Both the position numbers and the translations under genes were made by a program. A stretch of DNA of 64,000 nt from Vishniacozyma victoriae. Lineage: Eukaryota > Basidiomycota > Tremellomycetes > Tremellales > Bulleribasidiaceae. Positions 48,977 to 60,971 of the stretch are shown here, piece after piece. Location: the NCBI GenBank assembly GCA_017654735.1, contig JADPYG010000094.1, forward strand, positions 110,937 through 174,936, given 5' to 3'. The first letter of the stretch is position 1, and every line of letters starts with the position of its first letter. A model generated the notes under the pieces. That model was not told the origin of the DNA. It was given only the letters and a program-made list of their open reading frames with translations, and made no database searches.

Positions 48977-50822
48977 ATGTCATCGAAGCTTGACGACCTC
49001 TTGTCAGGCCGCAAGACGTCCTATTGGGCAAATCGCGGCATCGTCACCCTCAACATCATGTTGCTATTGCCGCAACTCAGCTCGTATGCGACCGGCTATG
49101 ACGGTTCCATGATGAACGGTCTTCAGTCAGTACTGGATTCAATGACAACAACCAGCTCGCTGATGTCTGAACAGATCACTTGAAACCTGGCAGTCGTATT
49201 TTGGCACCCCGACAGGTTCTCTTCTGGGATTCTTCAATTGTGTACAGCCAATCGGTCAAATTGCGTCGTTCCCCGTCGAGGCGTGGTTCTCAGACCGCTT
49301 CGGTCGGAAGATCGGTATGCTCGTTGGAGCATGTATCATCTTGAGTGAGTTCGAGAAACGCTAGCCACCTGGGAGACAGCATTGATTGTCACAGTCGGAT
49401 GCGTTTTGCAGGGCGCAGCGCAGAACATTGGCATGTTCATAGCCGCTCGTTTCATCATTGTAAGTGACAAGTCATATGTCTGCGTGTGTTCGATGAACCA
49501 TTCAGGGTTTCGGTCTCGGAATCAACATCACTAGTGCGCCAGTCTACATTCTCGAGACCGCATTTCCCACCCACAGGGGCCCCCTCACTGGGCTATACAA
49601 TGCTTTGTGGAACGCTGGAAGCTTTGTCGCAGCGTGGGTCACGTACGGCACATTTACCATGGGCAACAGTAAGTCATGCACCCGTCATTCTCATCATCGC
49701 TGACGACATAGATTGGGCATGGCGCGTACCGTCGTTGCTGCAAGCCGCCGCTTCTGTTCTCCAGATCTGTTGTATATTTGCTCTGCCGGAGTCACCTCGA
49801 TGGCTGGTGGAACAGGGCCAAGAGGATCGTGCAGCCCAGGTGCTTGTAAAGTATCACGCAAATGGGGATGAAAATGACCCCATCGTCGCTCTTGAACTTG
49901 CCGAAATCGCACAGGCCATCTACCTGGACCGACAGATCAATGCGACCACGTCATACAAGACGCTAATCAGCAATCATGCGAACCGGTATCGAACAATGAT
50001 AATTATCGCAATCGGGTTCTTCTCGCAGTGGTCTGGAAATGGTCTGATATCGTATTATCTCTCGCTCATCTTGACTTCGATTGGCTACAGTGACTCCCAA
50101 GACCAGCTGATGATCAACGGAGTCCTTCAGGCATACAATTTGGTTCTCGGGATCGCATTCGCCTTTATCGTCAACAAATTCCGTCGGAGAACCCTCTGGC
50201 TATTTTCGACTTCAGGCATCTTTGTAACCTTTGTCGCTTGGACCGTTTGTGAGGCCCTTTACGAGAATTCAAACGCGTCCGGATCGCCGAATCTTGCCGC
50301 TGGAAGGGCTGTTCTCGGCTTGATCTTCATCTACAACTTCTTTTTCAATAGTGGGTGGCTCACGCTACAGGTCGTCTGTAAGTGAGGACCTCGACGCGAG
50401 ACGACGGCGACTGACCCTTTCAGATTGCATCGAGATCCTCCCTTTGTCCATCCGAGCAAGAGGCCTTGCCATCTATAATCTCTCTGTGTCGTTGGCGGGA
50501 TTTGTCAATCAGTATGTCAACCCCATTGGACTGCAGAATTTGGGCTGGAAGTGTGAGTCCTGCAGATTCCCTCGGAGGAAGGTTTTGCTGATGTCTCAAA
50601 GTCTATATCGTGTACTGCGTCTGGATCGCCATCGAGCTAGCGGTTGTCTTCTTCTTTTTCAAAGAAACTCAGGGCATGTCACTGGAGGAGACGTCGGCTA
50701 TATTTGACGGCCCGGACGCTGTGCAGAGCGTGGCGCGTGCCACAGACATTACGGAGATACGAGAGAGCACTCCCGAGAGCAAGGAGAAAGATCTCAGCGC
50801 CGAGATTGTGCAAGCCTTGTGA
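48977..50822 (+). CDS. MFS sugar transporter, lactose-permease-like
   Basis: A sugar carrier of the Lac12/cellobiose-permease branch. Start [20 protein letters not shown]; helix 1 reads [12 protein letters not shown], then a GTCAGT..GAACAG intron leads to [20 protein letters not shown]. Further: [120 protein letters not shown] and [20 protein letters not shown]. About eight exons, all GT..AG and in frame. It is intact. It lies between the GH1 gene and the zinc-cluster regulator in the same direction, which suggests import of the glycoside cleaved by that GH1. Confidence 0.93.
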
Positions 50823-51241
50823 AAGTTTGGCCCGACCAAGTTTTGGGAAGCTCAGGGACAATCGAGGCTGCAGAGTCTTCCTTGACAAGATATTGTATAA
50901 AATACAGTTTGCATGCATGATTCGAGACTGGCCAGAAGGCGTGCTGATTTGGCGGCCTCAGTCCATCTGCCGCTTGCTCAATTTCCGGTGGATCCGGTGG
51001 ATGACGATCCTGTTTCGACGACTCCCGACGAATCGCGGGACGTCTTTTTGCTCGAGACCGAGCACACATTTCTTCCCCGGAAGCCCTCAGGGCTCCGGAG
51101 AGACCGGCGATAAGGCCGAGATTGCTTCAGCCCTGCTTACGATCAACTGTTTAATTGACCCCGCATTTAGCTGATGGCCGCAACTTCGAGCGTCTGCACT
51201 GGTCGGCGTACCCACCGTTGTAGATGTAAAGCGGACCCGGT
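50823..51241. promoter_or_regulatory. Promoter of the Zn2Cys6 regulator with a CGG-N8-CCG site
   Basis: 419 bp between the MFS stop and the regulator start. One CGG-N8-CCG site at 51105-51118 lies 124 bp before the ATG at 51242. Since similar sites sit upstream of neighbouring sugar genes, autoregulation is possible. Frames in this stretch are shadows. Confidence 0.45.
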
Positions 51242-53635
51242 ATGTTCGGTCACGAATCATCCTCGACACCCTCTGCTTCATCAAAGAAGCGGCGTAATAC
51301 CGGTAGTGTCTTTCGAAGCCCCTCCAATTCTGGGCAGGATGGAGATTCTGGATTGAATCAGGCAGCCAAGACGAATAAAGCTTGCTGTGAGCTGTTCGAG
51401 GCCACGCTGTTGCATATTGTATAGCTGATCGCGTGAAGTAAATTGCAGGAAACAAAAGGTAAGTTAAAGGATGACAGGTCTGGCTGACTCTCTCAGATGA
51501 AGTGTGAGCTCAAAGATGCTCCGCCTTGTACGCGATGCCGCAAATCCAAAACCGCATGTCGTTTTAAAGTGAGAGCCAATGTCAGCCATTATATCTGCTC
51601 TCATGTTGCACGAGCTTATGATGCAGGGCATTGAAGGAGGGGACTGGAGTGTCACTGAGCAACCTGTGCTACCAAGTATATCTTCGATTGATCCATTCAG
51701 GGCAGATGTGCTCCGTCGCCTGCAACTGATAGAGGAGAAGCTCGGGATATCGAGGTCCTCCTTCTCTGGAAACACGCTCAACGTGGACTCGTCCTCATCT
51801 GTTCTCTCTGATTTTGGCCCGGGACGTGACAACATCACTGAGGAGAACGAACAGCATGTCGCCGGACTTCCGGATGTTCGCCCTGCTCTGCAGACGTTGG
51901 TGGCATGGAGCTCGGACGAGCACAATGAGGGATGGTCTACGCGTGTAGTCGAGGCGCTGTGGCTCGCGTCAGTATAACAAGCAGACTGCACTCCCGCTGA
52001 AAATATCAGATTCGCAGAAAACATGCCTGCGCTCCATTTGTCCACACAGAGGGTATTTCAAGATCGGCCGACTCCTCTCCTGCTTGCCTCGGTATTGTAC
52101 GCGGCAGCCATGCAACATCCGCTGGCCGAGTTTGGGCGCATGTCCGCCTTCTATCGTCATTCGGCGGTTCATGCCATCGCCGAGCTCGTCAAGCCTCGAG
52201 CATCGCCGGCGCAATACAACGACATGGAGGACCTGCATAATGTGCTGGGTATCATTATCACAGGCTTACTGTCTGAGGCCTGGGTATCGGAGACAGGCGC
52301 TTGGATCGCCATTGCGTACCACTTGATTCTGCATGCCTCCTCGAGATCTTTCAGGGTGGAGGCAAAGGTCAAGGCGGAAGAATGGAGAGGAGTATACGAA
52401 GGGCTCAGGGCATGTGTCTCCGGTTCTCTAGCTAGAGTTCTCACACTCACGCGCACAGGTTGTAGACATCGAACACGCTTCCCTTCATATGGGTTGCCCG
52501 TTGCTACCACTCAAATTGTCGCTACCGATCTTCCAGCGATCGAGCTTCCCAGATCCGAGGGAAGCATGGACGCATCTCACCACCATCATGCACATCGGCC
52601 TGTCGCACTTTTGTGGTCGAGCCTTCCCAACAATTCTTGATACCGTCCTCAACAGGCAACCAGAAACCACAAATCCAGGGCGAGTCGAGCCGTCCTCGGA
52701 AGATTCCCGAATGATCCGTGGCTGGGCACGGGAGCTAGATACGTGGCTCATCAAGCATCACAGACCATTGCGTGAGTTGACAAACCCCCAACGCTGTCTG
52801 ACTCGACAGCTGGCCAACAAAGAGGCCCGAGTGAGGCCAATGTTATCTTGCTTCAGTATCAGCTACACAAGCTCTTTGTGTTATCGATATATTACTCCGT
52901 CCGAGGCGTTGGCATGGATTCCAGCAAGGCAAATCACGAAGCTACCGAGGTCCTGGCAGCGGCAAGGGGTGCACTGGAGATCCAACGCAGAGGAATGGGT
53001 GTTTGGTCCAATTGGGACCTAGTGGTACGTATGGCTCTATCTTAGCAGGGGTTGCGCCGACTGTCAGATCATCTCCCTTGCAGCCCTGATTGTTCTAGAC
53101 TGCCCGCCAGATCACGTCGGCGCGAGCCAAGGTTTGTCCCAACCATTTTTTCGAATACGGCTCGGGCTCATCTGACCCAGATCGCTTACTCGTGCAAGGC
53201 CACATCAATGCTCTCCGAAATACACATCAGTCGCCTCCGCATCTTCGACACGCACTATCGACTCGACTCGAGGAGCGTATGTTGGAGTCGGTCCCGATCC
53301 CCGAGCATTCCCTTGGGACGTCGGAGCACGCCTCCCCAAATTTCTTCGAGCTCTTTACACACGAGGGGGGAGCCAACAACGAGCAAGAGGGGCAGTATCA
53401 CGGCTTGCCACCTTTCTTCATGCCAGCTCCAGACTTTCAAGCTGCAGACGGGTGTATCCCGCCGTTCCATCACGGTGGCTCGAGTGTTGATCAAGAATCC
53501 ACACCGTGGTGGACAGAGAGTAATGAGAGTGAACAGCACAACGAGACTATCGTACACGATCTGACGTGGCCCTCTGCGTTTCAAAGAGTGCTTGACAGCA
53601 TGGCGGTGGATCTCGAATCAGACAATCGGAACTAG
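51242..53635 (+). CDS. Zn(II)2Cys6 fungal transcription factor
   Basis: The start MFGHESSSTPSASSKKRRNT leads into a Ser/Lys-rich N-terminus. The zinc cluster is assembled over three exons as KACLNCRKQKMKCELKDAPP, CTRCRKSKTACRFK, with all six cysteines of the binuclear cluster. Splices are GTGAGC to GTGAAG (about 51390-51446), then GTAAGT to CTCAG (about 51466-51499). After a further intron comes ADVLRRLQLIEEKLGIS, a coiled-coil dimerisation segment. The middle homology region reads QDRPTPLLLASVLYAAAMQH, FYRHSAVHAIAELVKPRAS, IITGLLSEAWVSETGAWIAI and EVLAAARGALEIQRRGMGV. The C-terminus is acidic and aromatic, a likely activation domain. One intron, near 52406, appears to use a GC donor. Likely a nuclear regulator of the adjacent sugar genes (inference). 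Confidence 0.88.
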
Positions 53636-53709
53636 GAAACTCCTTATGAGGCTCGTGCGCGTTGTAACAATATGGGTTGACATCTGCATGGTAATCTATG
53701 TGTATATGT

Positions 53710-54954
53710 TCACTTTTCGTCCTCACTCCTTTTACGCCGATGGAAGACGCTTCGGGAGGAGCCCAGTGACGCGCCTTTGCGTTTCGACATGAGTGGGAAG
53801 AAAAGGGCGGGGTGGAAAATGCTGAGAGCGAGGACCGCAACAGCGACCATCCTACTTGATCAGCATTGTCATCTCGTGGAATTATGACGTACGCTCCATC
53901 GAGAATCAAAAAGAGCGTCTCGTTCTGCATAAGTGTACTTCCCCAACCTAGTGCCATCTCGGGTATACTATATGTATCAGCGAGCTGTGCATGTTCATGA
54001 GGTGTACTCACCGATATATACAACGGATCAGCACAGCCACATACGCGACTAGGAGAGCGTATATGAAGAGCGTGAAACTTCGGCCTTTGTCCTCGGCGGT
54101 GCCATGCTCGATATTGGCACCGGGAATATTTCCGGAAGGAACGTCTTGGTCGGCAGCTGGAGGCTTGGTACCATTTGTGGTGGAACCCGCAGCGGCGTCC
54201 ATGTCTAACTCTCCTCGCTGAGCAGCACGACGATATCTCCACCAGTAGATGACCATAAAGCCTCCGCAAAATGCCATGTTGGCGGCCTGGCAGTCAGCCA
54301 CCGCGCCAAAGCATACGGACTCACCTGAAAAGCCACACCTGCGACTAACAGATCACTCCCGACATCGAGAAGCTTTGCGTTGGTCTCACCACCCGTGGCT
54401 GTGGCCGAGATCGCTCCTCCAATGGCTTGAATGATGATACTGAGGAAATCGGTCCCGACAAAGATCCATGGGTATAGGTTCGGGCGGAGCACAGAGTACT
54501 TGACTCCTTTCTTGATGACGATCCATTTGAAGGTAACCGAGATGGCGGCCGCTACGAGGGTGGGAGCAAGAATGAGCATGACGAGTTGGATTACGAAAGC
54601 ACCGTAATTCCAGACAGTTCCGATCGGTGACATGGCGATTCGAGCGGCGTATCCCATCAACTCCAAGACGATGCCGATCCCGAGAAATATCGAAAAGGTC
54701 CATGTGCGTCCTCGTATCCCGATAACGGTGTTGTAGATGAAAGCGATCGCATAAAACACGGTGAAAAATACACATCCGCCTAGATTAAAGTAATCGCCAT
54801 ATGTCGAGGCTTCCACGGGGCATAGTGCGTTCACTTGATCGCAGTTGTTGAACCCTGGGCGGTAGCTAGGGTCTACAGACATTATCGAGGCGGTTGGAAC
54901 GGTCAATATGAAGTGGTATACCTCTCTCGCATTCTGATTATATGCATCTGACAT
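53710..54954 (-). CDS. RTA1-like membrane protein
   Basis: A seven-helix protein of the fungal RTA1/lipid-translocating exporter family, linked elsewhere to resistance to 7-aminocholesterol and to sphingoid-base export. The N-terminus has NCDQVNALCPVEASTYGDYF, then GGCVFFTVFYAIAFIYNTVI, GIGIVLELMGYAARIAMSPI, FVIQLVMLILAPTLVAAAIS, PWIFVGTDFLSIIIQAIGGA and a later IRCIYRIPEMALGWGSTLMQ with NETLFLILDGAMVAVAVLAL. The final exon ends HRRKRSEDEK at TGA 53710-53712. Four exons splice in frame. The start is 54954, or the Met at about 54882 (MSVDPSYRPGF), which is closer to usual family starts. Its 3' end is only 74 bp from that of the regulator gene. Confidence 0.9.
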
Positions 54955-55861
54955 GTATCACAGGCTTTTTCGGGCGCCGGCTTGGCACCACGTATGCCCG
55001 AAATAAAAGCGGGTAGACCACATGGTATGACCGGATCCCAGTTGGTCGGGCGATTGTCGACACGATCCTTGGGTCGTATGTCGAGAGCTATGGAATTGAG
55101 AGTCCAAGCCGGTGGGCATATTAAGACATGAAGTATAAGAGTGTAAGTCCAAATGTGGTGACCCTTCCCAGCGGGATGCGCATTGAGAGCTCCCGGTCCA
55201 GCGCCCCGGTCTGCTAGTCAGTGTCCAGGGGTTGCAATTGTCTGCCACATTGCCCGACGCGTTTCCCGAGCTACGCCAATCCCGCCTTGAATGCCGATAT
55301 CTCGCCTTGTTGTCATTCTATGATTTCGTCAAGAAGTCGAGCGTATGGAAGCGCATGCACAGCGTGTCGGAATCGGAAGCGGAAATGCTAACCCAGTTCA
55401 CGCGTCTCTGGAACATGCGAACTCTGCGAGACGACCGCAATCCCATGTGAAATTAGCAGGTGAGGAAGCTATCTGACAGGAAATTACCCCAAAAAGCATC
55501 ACTGCTCGACACATTGGACAATGTACAACGGACTTATGATATTACATGGACATCTGATGCTAAAATTCCAGCACGCGAAAGGCAATGTCTACTCACTTGG
55601 AAAGGTTCACCCTTATTGTTGAATGGCGCCGGGATGGCAGCTGCTAAGGGCCGTGATTAGGTCGAGACCTGGTTTCAACGTTGGATTTTCGTCAAAGTAC
55701 GCACCAAATGACGAACCGATAGCTACCGCATGACGTAGTAGAGATGCGTAAGGATAGCCACATGCGCTTATGTAGGCTGAAGGTGTATGAAGAGAAAGAC
55801 AGGAGAACGAAAGTCGGCAATCGGTGACAGAGGAATCATTTGGTGGATCTTGCGACAGGCC
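54955..55861. other. Intergenic region
   Basis: About 900 bp between the RTA1-like start and the stop of the YetF-like gene. Plus-strand frames at 55232-55450 and 55460-55660 have no family signature. No repeats were recognised. Confidence 0.5.
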
Positions 55862-56713
55862 CTAAGCCTGTTCAGCAGCGATCTCGTTTGCTGATTCCTC
55901 GTCGTGCTCCGTCGCGCCCTGATCGGACGGCTTCCGTCCATCAGCACCTCGCCGTTTGTTGTCCTCCTCCTCCTCCTCAAAGTGCTCCACCAGCTTTTGA
56001 TATCCGGGGACGTCCAGCAAGACCTGGGGTTCCAAGTCCTTGGGAAAATTGGATCGTTTGTATATGGAGAAATTTCCGGTCGATTCGATGATGACCGCCT
56101 CCACCTCGGAGATGTGCCATATGTTTTTCTGTCGGAGTGCCCCGTTGAGATCGGATGTAGAGATACGGTGTTTGCGCATGACTTCCCTGAGGGGACCGCC
56201 GCGAAATGCAATGATGAGTGGAGGAGAGTTGAGGGCGTATTCAAGGGTGGGGCCACAATGAGAAGAGATTTGCGAGCTATACCATCAGCCTCGGCGCCTC
56301 CATCGAAACGTACGTGCAAAATTGAAATGACATCAATGTGACTAAGGCAATCAGGCCTCGGACAAGGCTTGTGCCGTTGACTATTCCTGCTAGCGTACTA
56401 CCAAGAGCGACATTCAGAAGCCAATCGAATAACGTGACGGGCGCTACGCATCTATTCGACGAGAGCCGAAGATAGGTGAAAAGCAGGATGATCGCAATTG
56501 TGCCAACTGTGATGGGGCTGAGGAAGGGTGAGCGCGTTGCGAGCAACGACACGAGTGGACTGACTGTAAGATACCGGCACGTTGAAAGAAGTCGGAGACC
56601 TGTATGACTTCGACGCCAACCGGACTTTGTGGGGCTGATCTGTTTAGCGTCGTATCCTCACATCCTGAGCTCTATCCAGACTGACCCGTTACCCCGTTTG
56701 TAGTGTTCGACAT
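55862..56713 (-). CDS. DUF421/YetF-like membrane protein
   Basis: Four exons join in frame: MSNTTNG, then ISPTKSGWRRSHT, then VSPLVSLLATRSPFLSPITV, followed by helices GTIAIILLFTYLRLSSNRC and TLFDWLLNVALGSTLAGIVN, GTSLVRGLIALVTLMSFQFC. The last exon has PLIIAFRGGPLREVMRKHRI, STSDLNGALRQKNIWHISEV and EAVIIESTGNFSIYKRSNFP, matching the DUF421 (YetF) cytosolic domain. A run of Glu follows, ending EIAAEQA. The family is widespread in bacteria and much rarer in fungi; its role is not known. The frame at 56552 would otherwise start with GTG, so the upstream exons matter. It is divergent from the DUF3237 gene, with 179 bp between starts. Confidence 0.82.
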
Positions 56714-56892
56714 GGTGGTGATACAATACATAGACTGCGCAGTCCCTGATTATCGGATCTCACAAAATGAGTCTCGCGCTCCACGTTTCGCAACTAGACA
56801 TCCCTGACCGATGACGCGTTTCCAGCCTGTCCAGCTGGCGCAGGTGTATTGGTCTCAATCATCAAATCTACATCATACCCCACTTGCGAGTT
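56714..56892. promoter_or_regulatory. Divergent promoter, YetF-like and DUF3237 genes
   Basis: Only 179 bp separate two divergent start codons, so both promoters must overlap. No specific site is recognised. Confidence 0.45.
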
Positions 56893-57597
56893 ATGTCGGA
56901 CCGATACACACCTCAGCATCTCAACTTCAAGCATCCCTCTCACTTGAATCACCTACCAGAACCGAAGTTCGAATTCCTTTTCCATCTGCAATGTAAGCCG
57001 ACGCGTTTGCCAGGGTGTATCCTTCGAGACTGATATCTGTCAGGCGATATGGAGAGCTTTACCGAGATAGGCCAAGGCCCGTATGGGAAGAGGATGAATG
57101 TTATATTCAGTAAGCTGCCTTGAGCATTGCGAGATATACCTCTTACCAGACATAGAGGGCGGTAAATTTGAAGGACCGAAGCTGAGAGGTGAGATCCTGC
57201 CCGGGGGAGGGGATTGGGAGATTGTTCAGGCAGATAGTACCGCTTTCCTCGACACGCGATACAACCTCAGGACTCATGATGGAGCGACGATCTACCTCCA
57301 GACCAGGGGTGTCCGAAAGGGGCCAAAGGAGATCTTGGACAAGCTTGGAGAGGACACCAATATCACAGCCGATCAGTATTCGTAAGTCTCCTGGTCGCGG
57401 CCAAATTGGAAGTCAGCTCATCGAGCAGGATGCGACTGAATTGCTTCTTCGAGACTGGGGATGACCGATACAAGTGGTTGAACAACCAAGTGGCTATTGC
57501 TTCTTCCGCTAGGTGCGGGACGCAAGGTGAGTTTTCCAGTCACATATCGATGCAGGTCTGATGTACAGTGGTGTATGATGCTTATTGTGTCATCTAA
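56893..57597 (+). CDS. DUF3237 family protein
   Basis: Five exons splice in frame. MSDRYTPQHLNFKHPSHLNH is followed by LPEPKFEFLFHLQ/CDMESF, EIGQGPYGKRMNVIFRGGKF, EGPKLRGEILPGGGDWEIVQ, ADSTAFLDTRYNLRTHDGAT and IYLQTRGVRKGPKEILDKLG. It then reads NCFFETGDDRYKWLNNQVAI and SSARCGTQVVYDAYCVI before the stop. This matches the DUF3237 (UPF0311) beta-barrel family, whose members in bacteria and fungi have no firmly known reaction. Full length is about 165 residues, as expected. The small size, soluble nature and divergent DUF421 neighbour suggest a linked pair, possibly acquired together (inference). Confidence 0.87.
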
Positions 57598-59079
57598 ACA
57601 TGTGCATTCTCGACTACAAGTTTGCGGCCGAATGCAGAGTACTCGTCATGCAAAGCGACTCAATCATTCACGTTTCGACACCACCATTTTCAAGGCATAT
57701 CTGAAGTCGGGGTTGTTGAACTATACGTCAGTCCCTGGGATCCGGCTCTATTCACTGACTTCTGTAATGTCCAACATTCCAACCTCTGCTCCTATCTGTT
57801 CGTTAACCGGTCCATGCACTAGATCTCGACGTTTGTTGTCCCAGAACATGTACACTTTGGATCAGCAGCGTCGCAGACTCGAGTCAGGCCACTCACGTCC
57901 AAGGAGGAGATGAGCTACGGTCTTGATGGTGTAGCTGACTACCATCGCAGTGGTCGCAGTATCGTATCGAGGAGCCTCGTACGAGTACGCAACTGTGGAT
58001 CCTAACATCGGACTAGTCTGCGGCTACCCCCCCCCCTCCGCAAAAGTGTATATTGCCTTGCAGGTGGTTGAATTGACACCAAATACACTGAAATGTGCTT
58101 TGCAGTGACCCCATGAGGCGGGAAATAGTGAAAAGATGACGTTGAGAATGCTTAGAAACGGTGAAAAGGGGACCTCTTCGTCGGTACGTGCAGACTCAGC
58201 GTCGGTCTCGTATCATCGCGAAGGTTCGATGCATGATTATCGGGAGCTTTGGCGCTGATGGAAGAGGGCAGTCGGAAGTAAGACATCTCTCATGTGTAAA
58301 ATATGGGAAAGATAGATATTGCAATCTACAGGTAAGACTGGTAACGGGCGTCCACGACTCAATTACGTAAGTTTGAATCACCGTAGTCGTCTTCGCCTTT
58401 ACAGCCTCATGATGAGCGATTTTCCCTGAACCTATTGTTCGAGGCTCGGACAAAAGGCGCTACCGCTGCCACGATTAGAAGGGGAGAGCATTCGCATTGT
58501 TCCCGGGTCAAGATCTAGTTCCCCCGTACAGATGAAAACCATCTAGTCACATTAGATACTACGCTAGGGTGGCATGACCAATACTTTACGGATTAGAATT
58601 CAATCGAAAGGGGTATATTGCCTTTTCGGACTCTCCACGTTGAACCGGCAAAAGCCTTGCAAGCTCAATGGCTGTTTCATCTTATAAACAGGGCTCAGTC
58701 CAGAGATCTGCCCACACTCCCATTGCCTTTCTAGAAGTCCGTGATGACAACAACAACAACAAAACGTCACATGAAACACGGTTCAGGCGAGAGCCTAAAG
58801 AACGGAAGCGGTCTTCTCAACAGCCAGGACCTGTAACAATGGAATTTATACTCGCTCTTTCGCCGTGTTTGCTGCTCCTCGCATTGAAGCGGTCGAGTCT
58901 GGTCTGGGAATCAGGGCGATGATTGGAGGGATCGAGACGGGGGATGAGAGTCCTGATTTCAGGAGCCGCAACCAAAATGTGCAAGGCGCCGTAGTTAAGT
59001 ACCATCGAAGCTACGGGTTGCTACAGCAGCATGACTCCTAAGACAAATTGGGATATGTCCGGTCAACGTTCCTATTACT
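57598..59079. other. Gene-poor intergenic region
   Basis: 1.5 kb with no supported gene. It has a run of ten C at 58027-58036. A CAACAACAACAACAA stretch lies at about 58745-58760. Frames such as 57622-57822 and 58668-58922 have no family signature. Confidence 0.5.
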
Positions 59080-60150
59080 TTGAAGGAAACGCTGCAAACC
59101 CTAGACGATTCTCGGCAAAATCTCGAGCGAAGAAGCGGGTCGGGTATTCGACGCCCTGTCCAAGAGTCAGCGTCGACGCACGCTCAAACAGCCTGCTCAC
59201 CTTGCTTCCCGAATGAGCCTGCCCAGGTTCATCGCATTCTAACGCTGCGGAAGGAGAGCCTTCCTTATGATGATGCCAAATCCTACGTTGCGATTCAGAT
59301 AACAGATCCGCTGATTCCAGGGTAAAGCATGGATGTCGACTGGATAAAGGGTATGGCGCATGTTTACCACGCTCGGGTGCGATATGTATCTTGACCATCA
59401 GCGATTTTGCGGTAAGGTCCCACCTGTTGAGGACCGTCTCCAATCCGAAACCTATCTTCAGCGGGTGCCTAGACTATCACATATACCAGAGAAGGCTGTC
59501 CCGCTGTAGCAGGGGAACGGGATCCGATCCAAATCCAATCACAGCTCCATAGAACTGCGTTGCAAGGTCGAATATCCGGCACCGCGAGATCGATATGCTG
59601 GAGGAGTGTAGGGGTGTATGCCGCCATCGCGGGTAGATAGTACAGTCTTCCAGCTCGCAATATCATAGTGTGGGGCATGTTTGTCACGGTCTCGGCCCGG
59701 GCGGCCCGAGCCGGACTGCGCAAACGCCTCCTCTGATTTATCGTACAATCTCGATGCACATGTATATATATGTATATATATGTATATATGTATATATATG
59801 TATATATGCATTTGCACACGTCGAACCCTGAACTCATCGTCGACATGCTGCATGTGTCTACCCATACCGATGTCCGCACGCACCGCGACTCTGTGACCCA
59901 CGTGGATAGATCCTTGCTTAGTGGTGAGCAATATGTCACTGTCTTCCTTCGTATTCTCGACTCTGGCGACCGTCGCATCCGCCCCGTCAATCTCATCGCG
60001 ATCCGCACGGCAGAAAAACTTGAATGGCTGTACGGACTTGGCCAAACGATAGACCTAGAGCGGCCAGTCTTGGGGGTCTTCAGCAGCGGCCTCCCGAGAC
60101 AACATGAGCAATTCCTTAAATGGATCGAGCAGCAGCGCACCGGCATATAA
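59080..60150 (+). other. Possible coding fragments of an unknown protein
   Basis: Two plus-strand frames have good coding character but no recognised family. The first (59080-59325) ends with FPNEPAQVHRILTLRKESLP and ITDPLIPG followed by a GTAAAG. The second, after a microsatellite, runs from about 59845 to TAA 60150 with TDVRTHRDSVTHVDRSLLSG, EQYVTVFLRILDSGDRRIRP, VNLIAIRTAEKLEWLYGLGQ and ERPVLGVFSSGLPRQHEQFL. Codon third positions look biased toward C and G in the second. The 500 bp between them contains stops. They may be parts of one gene broken by an insertion or may be unrelated. I cannot name a function. Confidence 0.3.
59760..59808. repeat. TA-rich microsatellite (TATATATG)n-like
   Basis: An array of TATATATG/TATATG units runs for about 48 bp. 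It encodes only low-complexity Tyr/Ile/Met/Val when translated, so it is not treated as coding. Confidence 0.85.
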
Positions 60151-60971
60151 ATCATTGGAATCCAAGCGATCCAGAGGGATCACCGGGAATTCCTAACGTG
60201 AGATAATGAGATTACATCCGGACACCTTCGATTCGCCTTGGTGAAATCTTGGTCTGCACAGAGCTTGTGAGGGGAGCAAGAGCATTCTGCATTCATGTGT
60301 GACAGTGCGCGCGGTGGTTTGGTACTATCCGTATCTGTTGGAGACACCACATCAAGACGTTTACGGAGGGTCTAACCCCCTAAGTATACTTAGCTCATAC
60401 ATAGCCAGTGAGAAATCGAACATTTTAAGCATCGGTATCCGGATGGTGTGCGATTGGCTGTAAAGTTTGTCGCATGTCAAGCGAGATCTGACCAGATAGC
60501 AGCGATATGTCGAGGTGCATCGTGAAGGTAACGGTAAAGATTGAGGAGGATCTTCCCAGCGCTATGATAGCTGGATCACATCTGCTTCGTTTGGACGAAA
60601 CGGCGAATCCAGACAGAAGATGAAAGGAATATAAAGTCGAACTCGCGACCCCGTATTGACGACCAGATATAAATGTACGATCTCTCGAATCTCGTCCCAA
60701 ACCATGGCGATCATGGTCATTGACCAGTCAAAGGATCAAAGAGTCAAAAGGATGGTGTTCAACGCCTTATGCTAACAGACCAGACTAAAGTTGGTTAGTA
60801 AGACTTGCAGCGCAATTGAGATTTCCTGATGTCTCGCTGAACGAGGTACATAGTCGTCCACTTCACACAAACTAACACCTCAGTCACTCTGCGAGCCCAT
60901 TGTATCAGTATATGCATATCATGAAAAAGTATTTCTGGCTAGTCTTTTTATACAGGTACCTATTCGTTCAT
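60151..60971. other. Intergenic region
   Basis: 820 bp without a supported gene. The minus-strand frame at 60425-60700 has no family signature. The last 100 bp are the 3' flank of the oxidoreductase. Confidence 0.5.

Noticed and set aside
51464..52045. 193-codon minus-strand frame in the regulator locus
   Set aside because: Antisense to the regulator, which has six zinc-cluster cysteines and clean splices.
58027..58036. Run of ten C
   Set aside because: A simple homopolymer without context; not treated as an assembly gap or telomeric trace.
59539..60045. 168-codon minus-strand frame spanning the microsatellite
   Set aside because: Its middle is translated TA repeat (Ile/Tyr runs); the opposite strand shows better codon bias.
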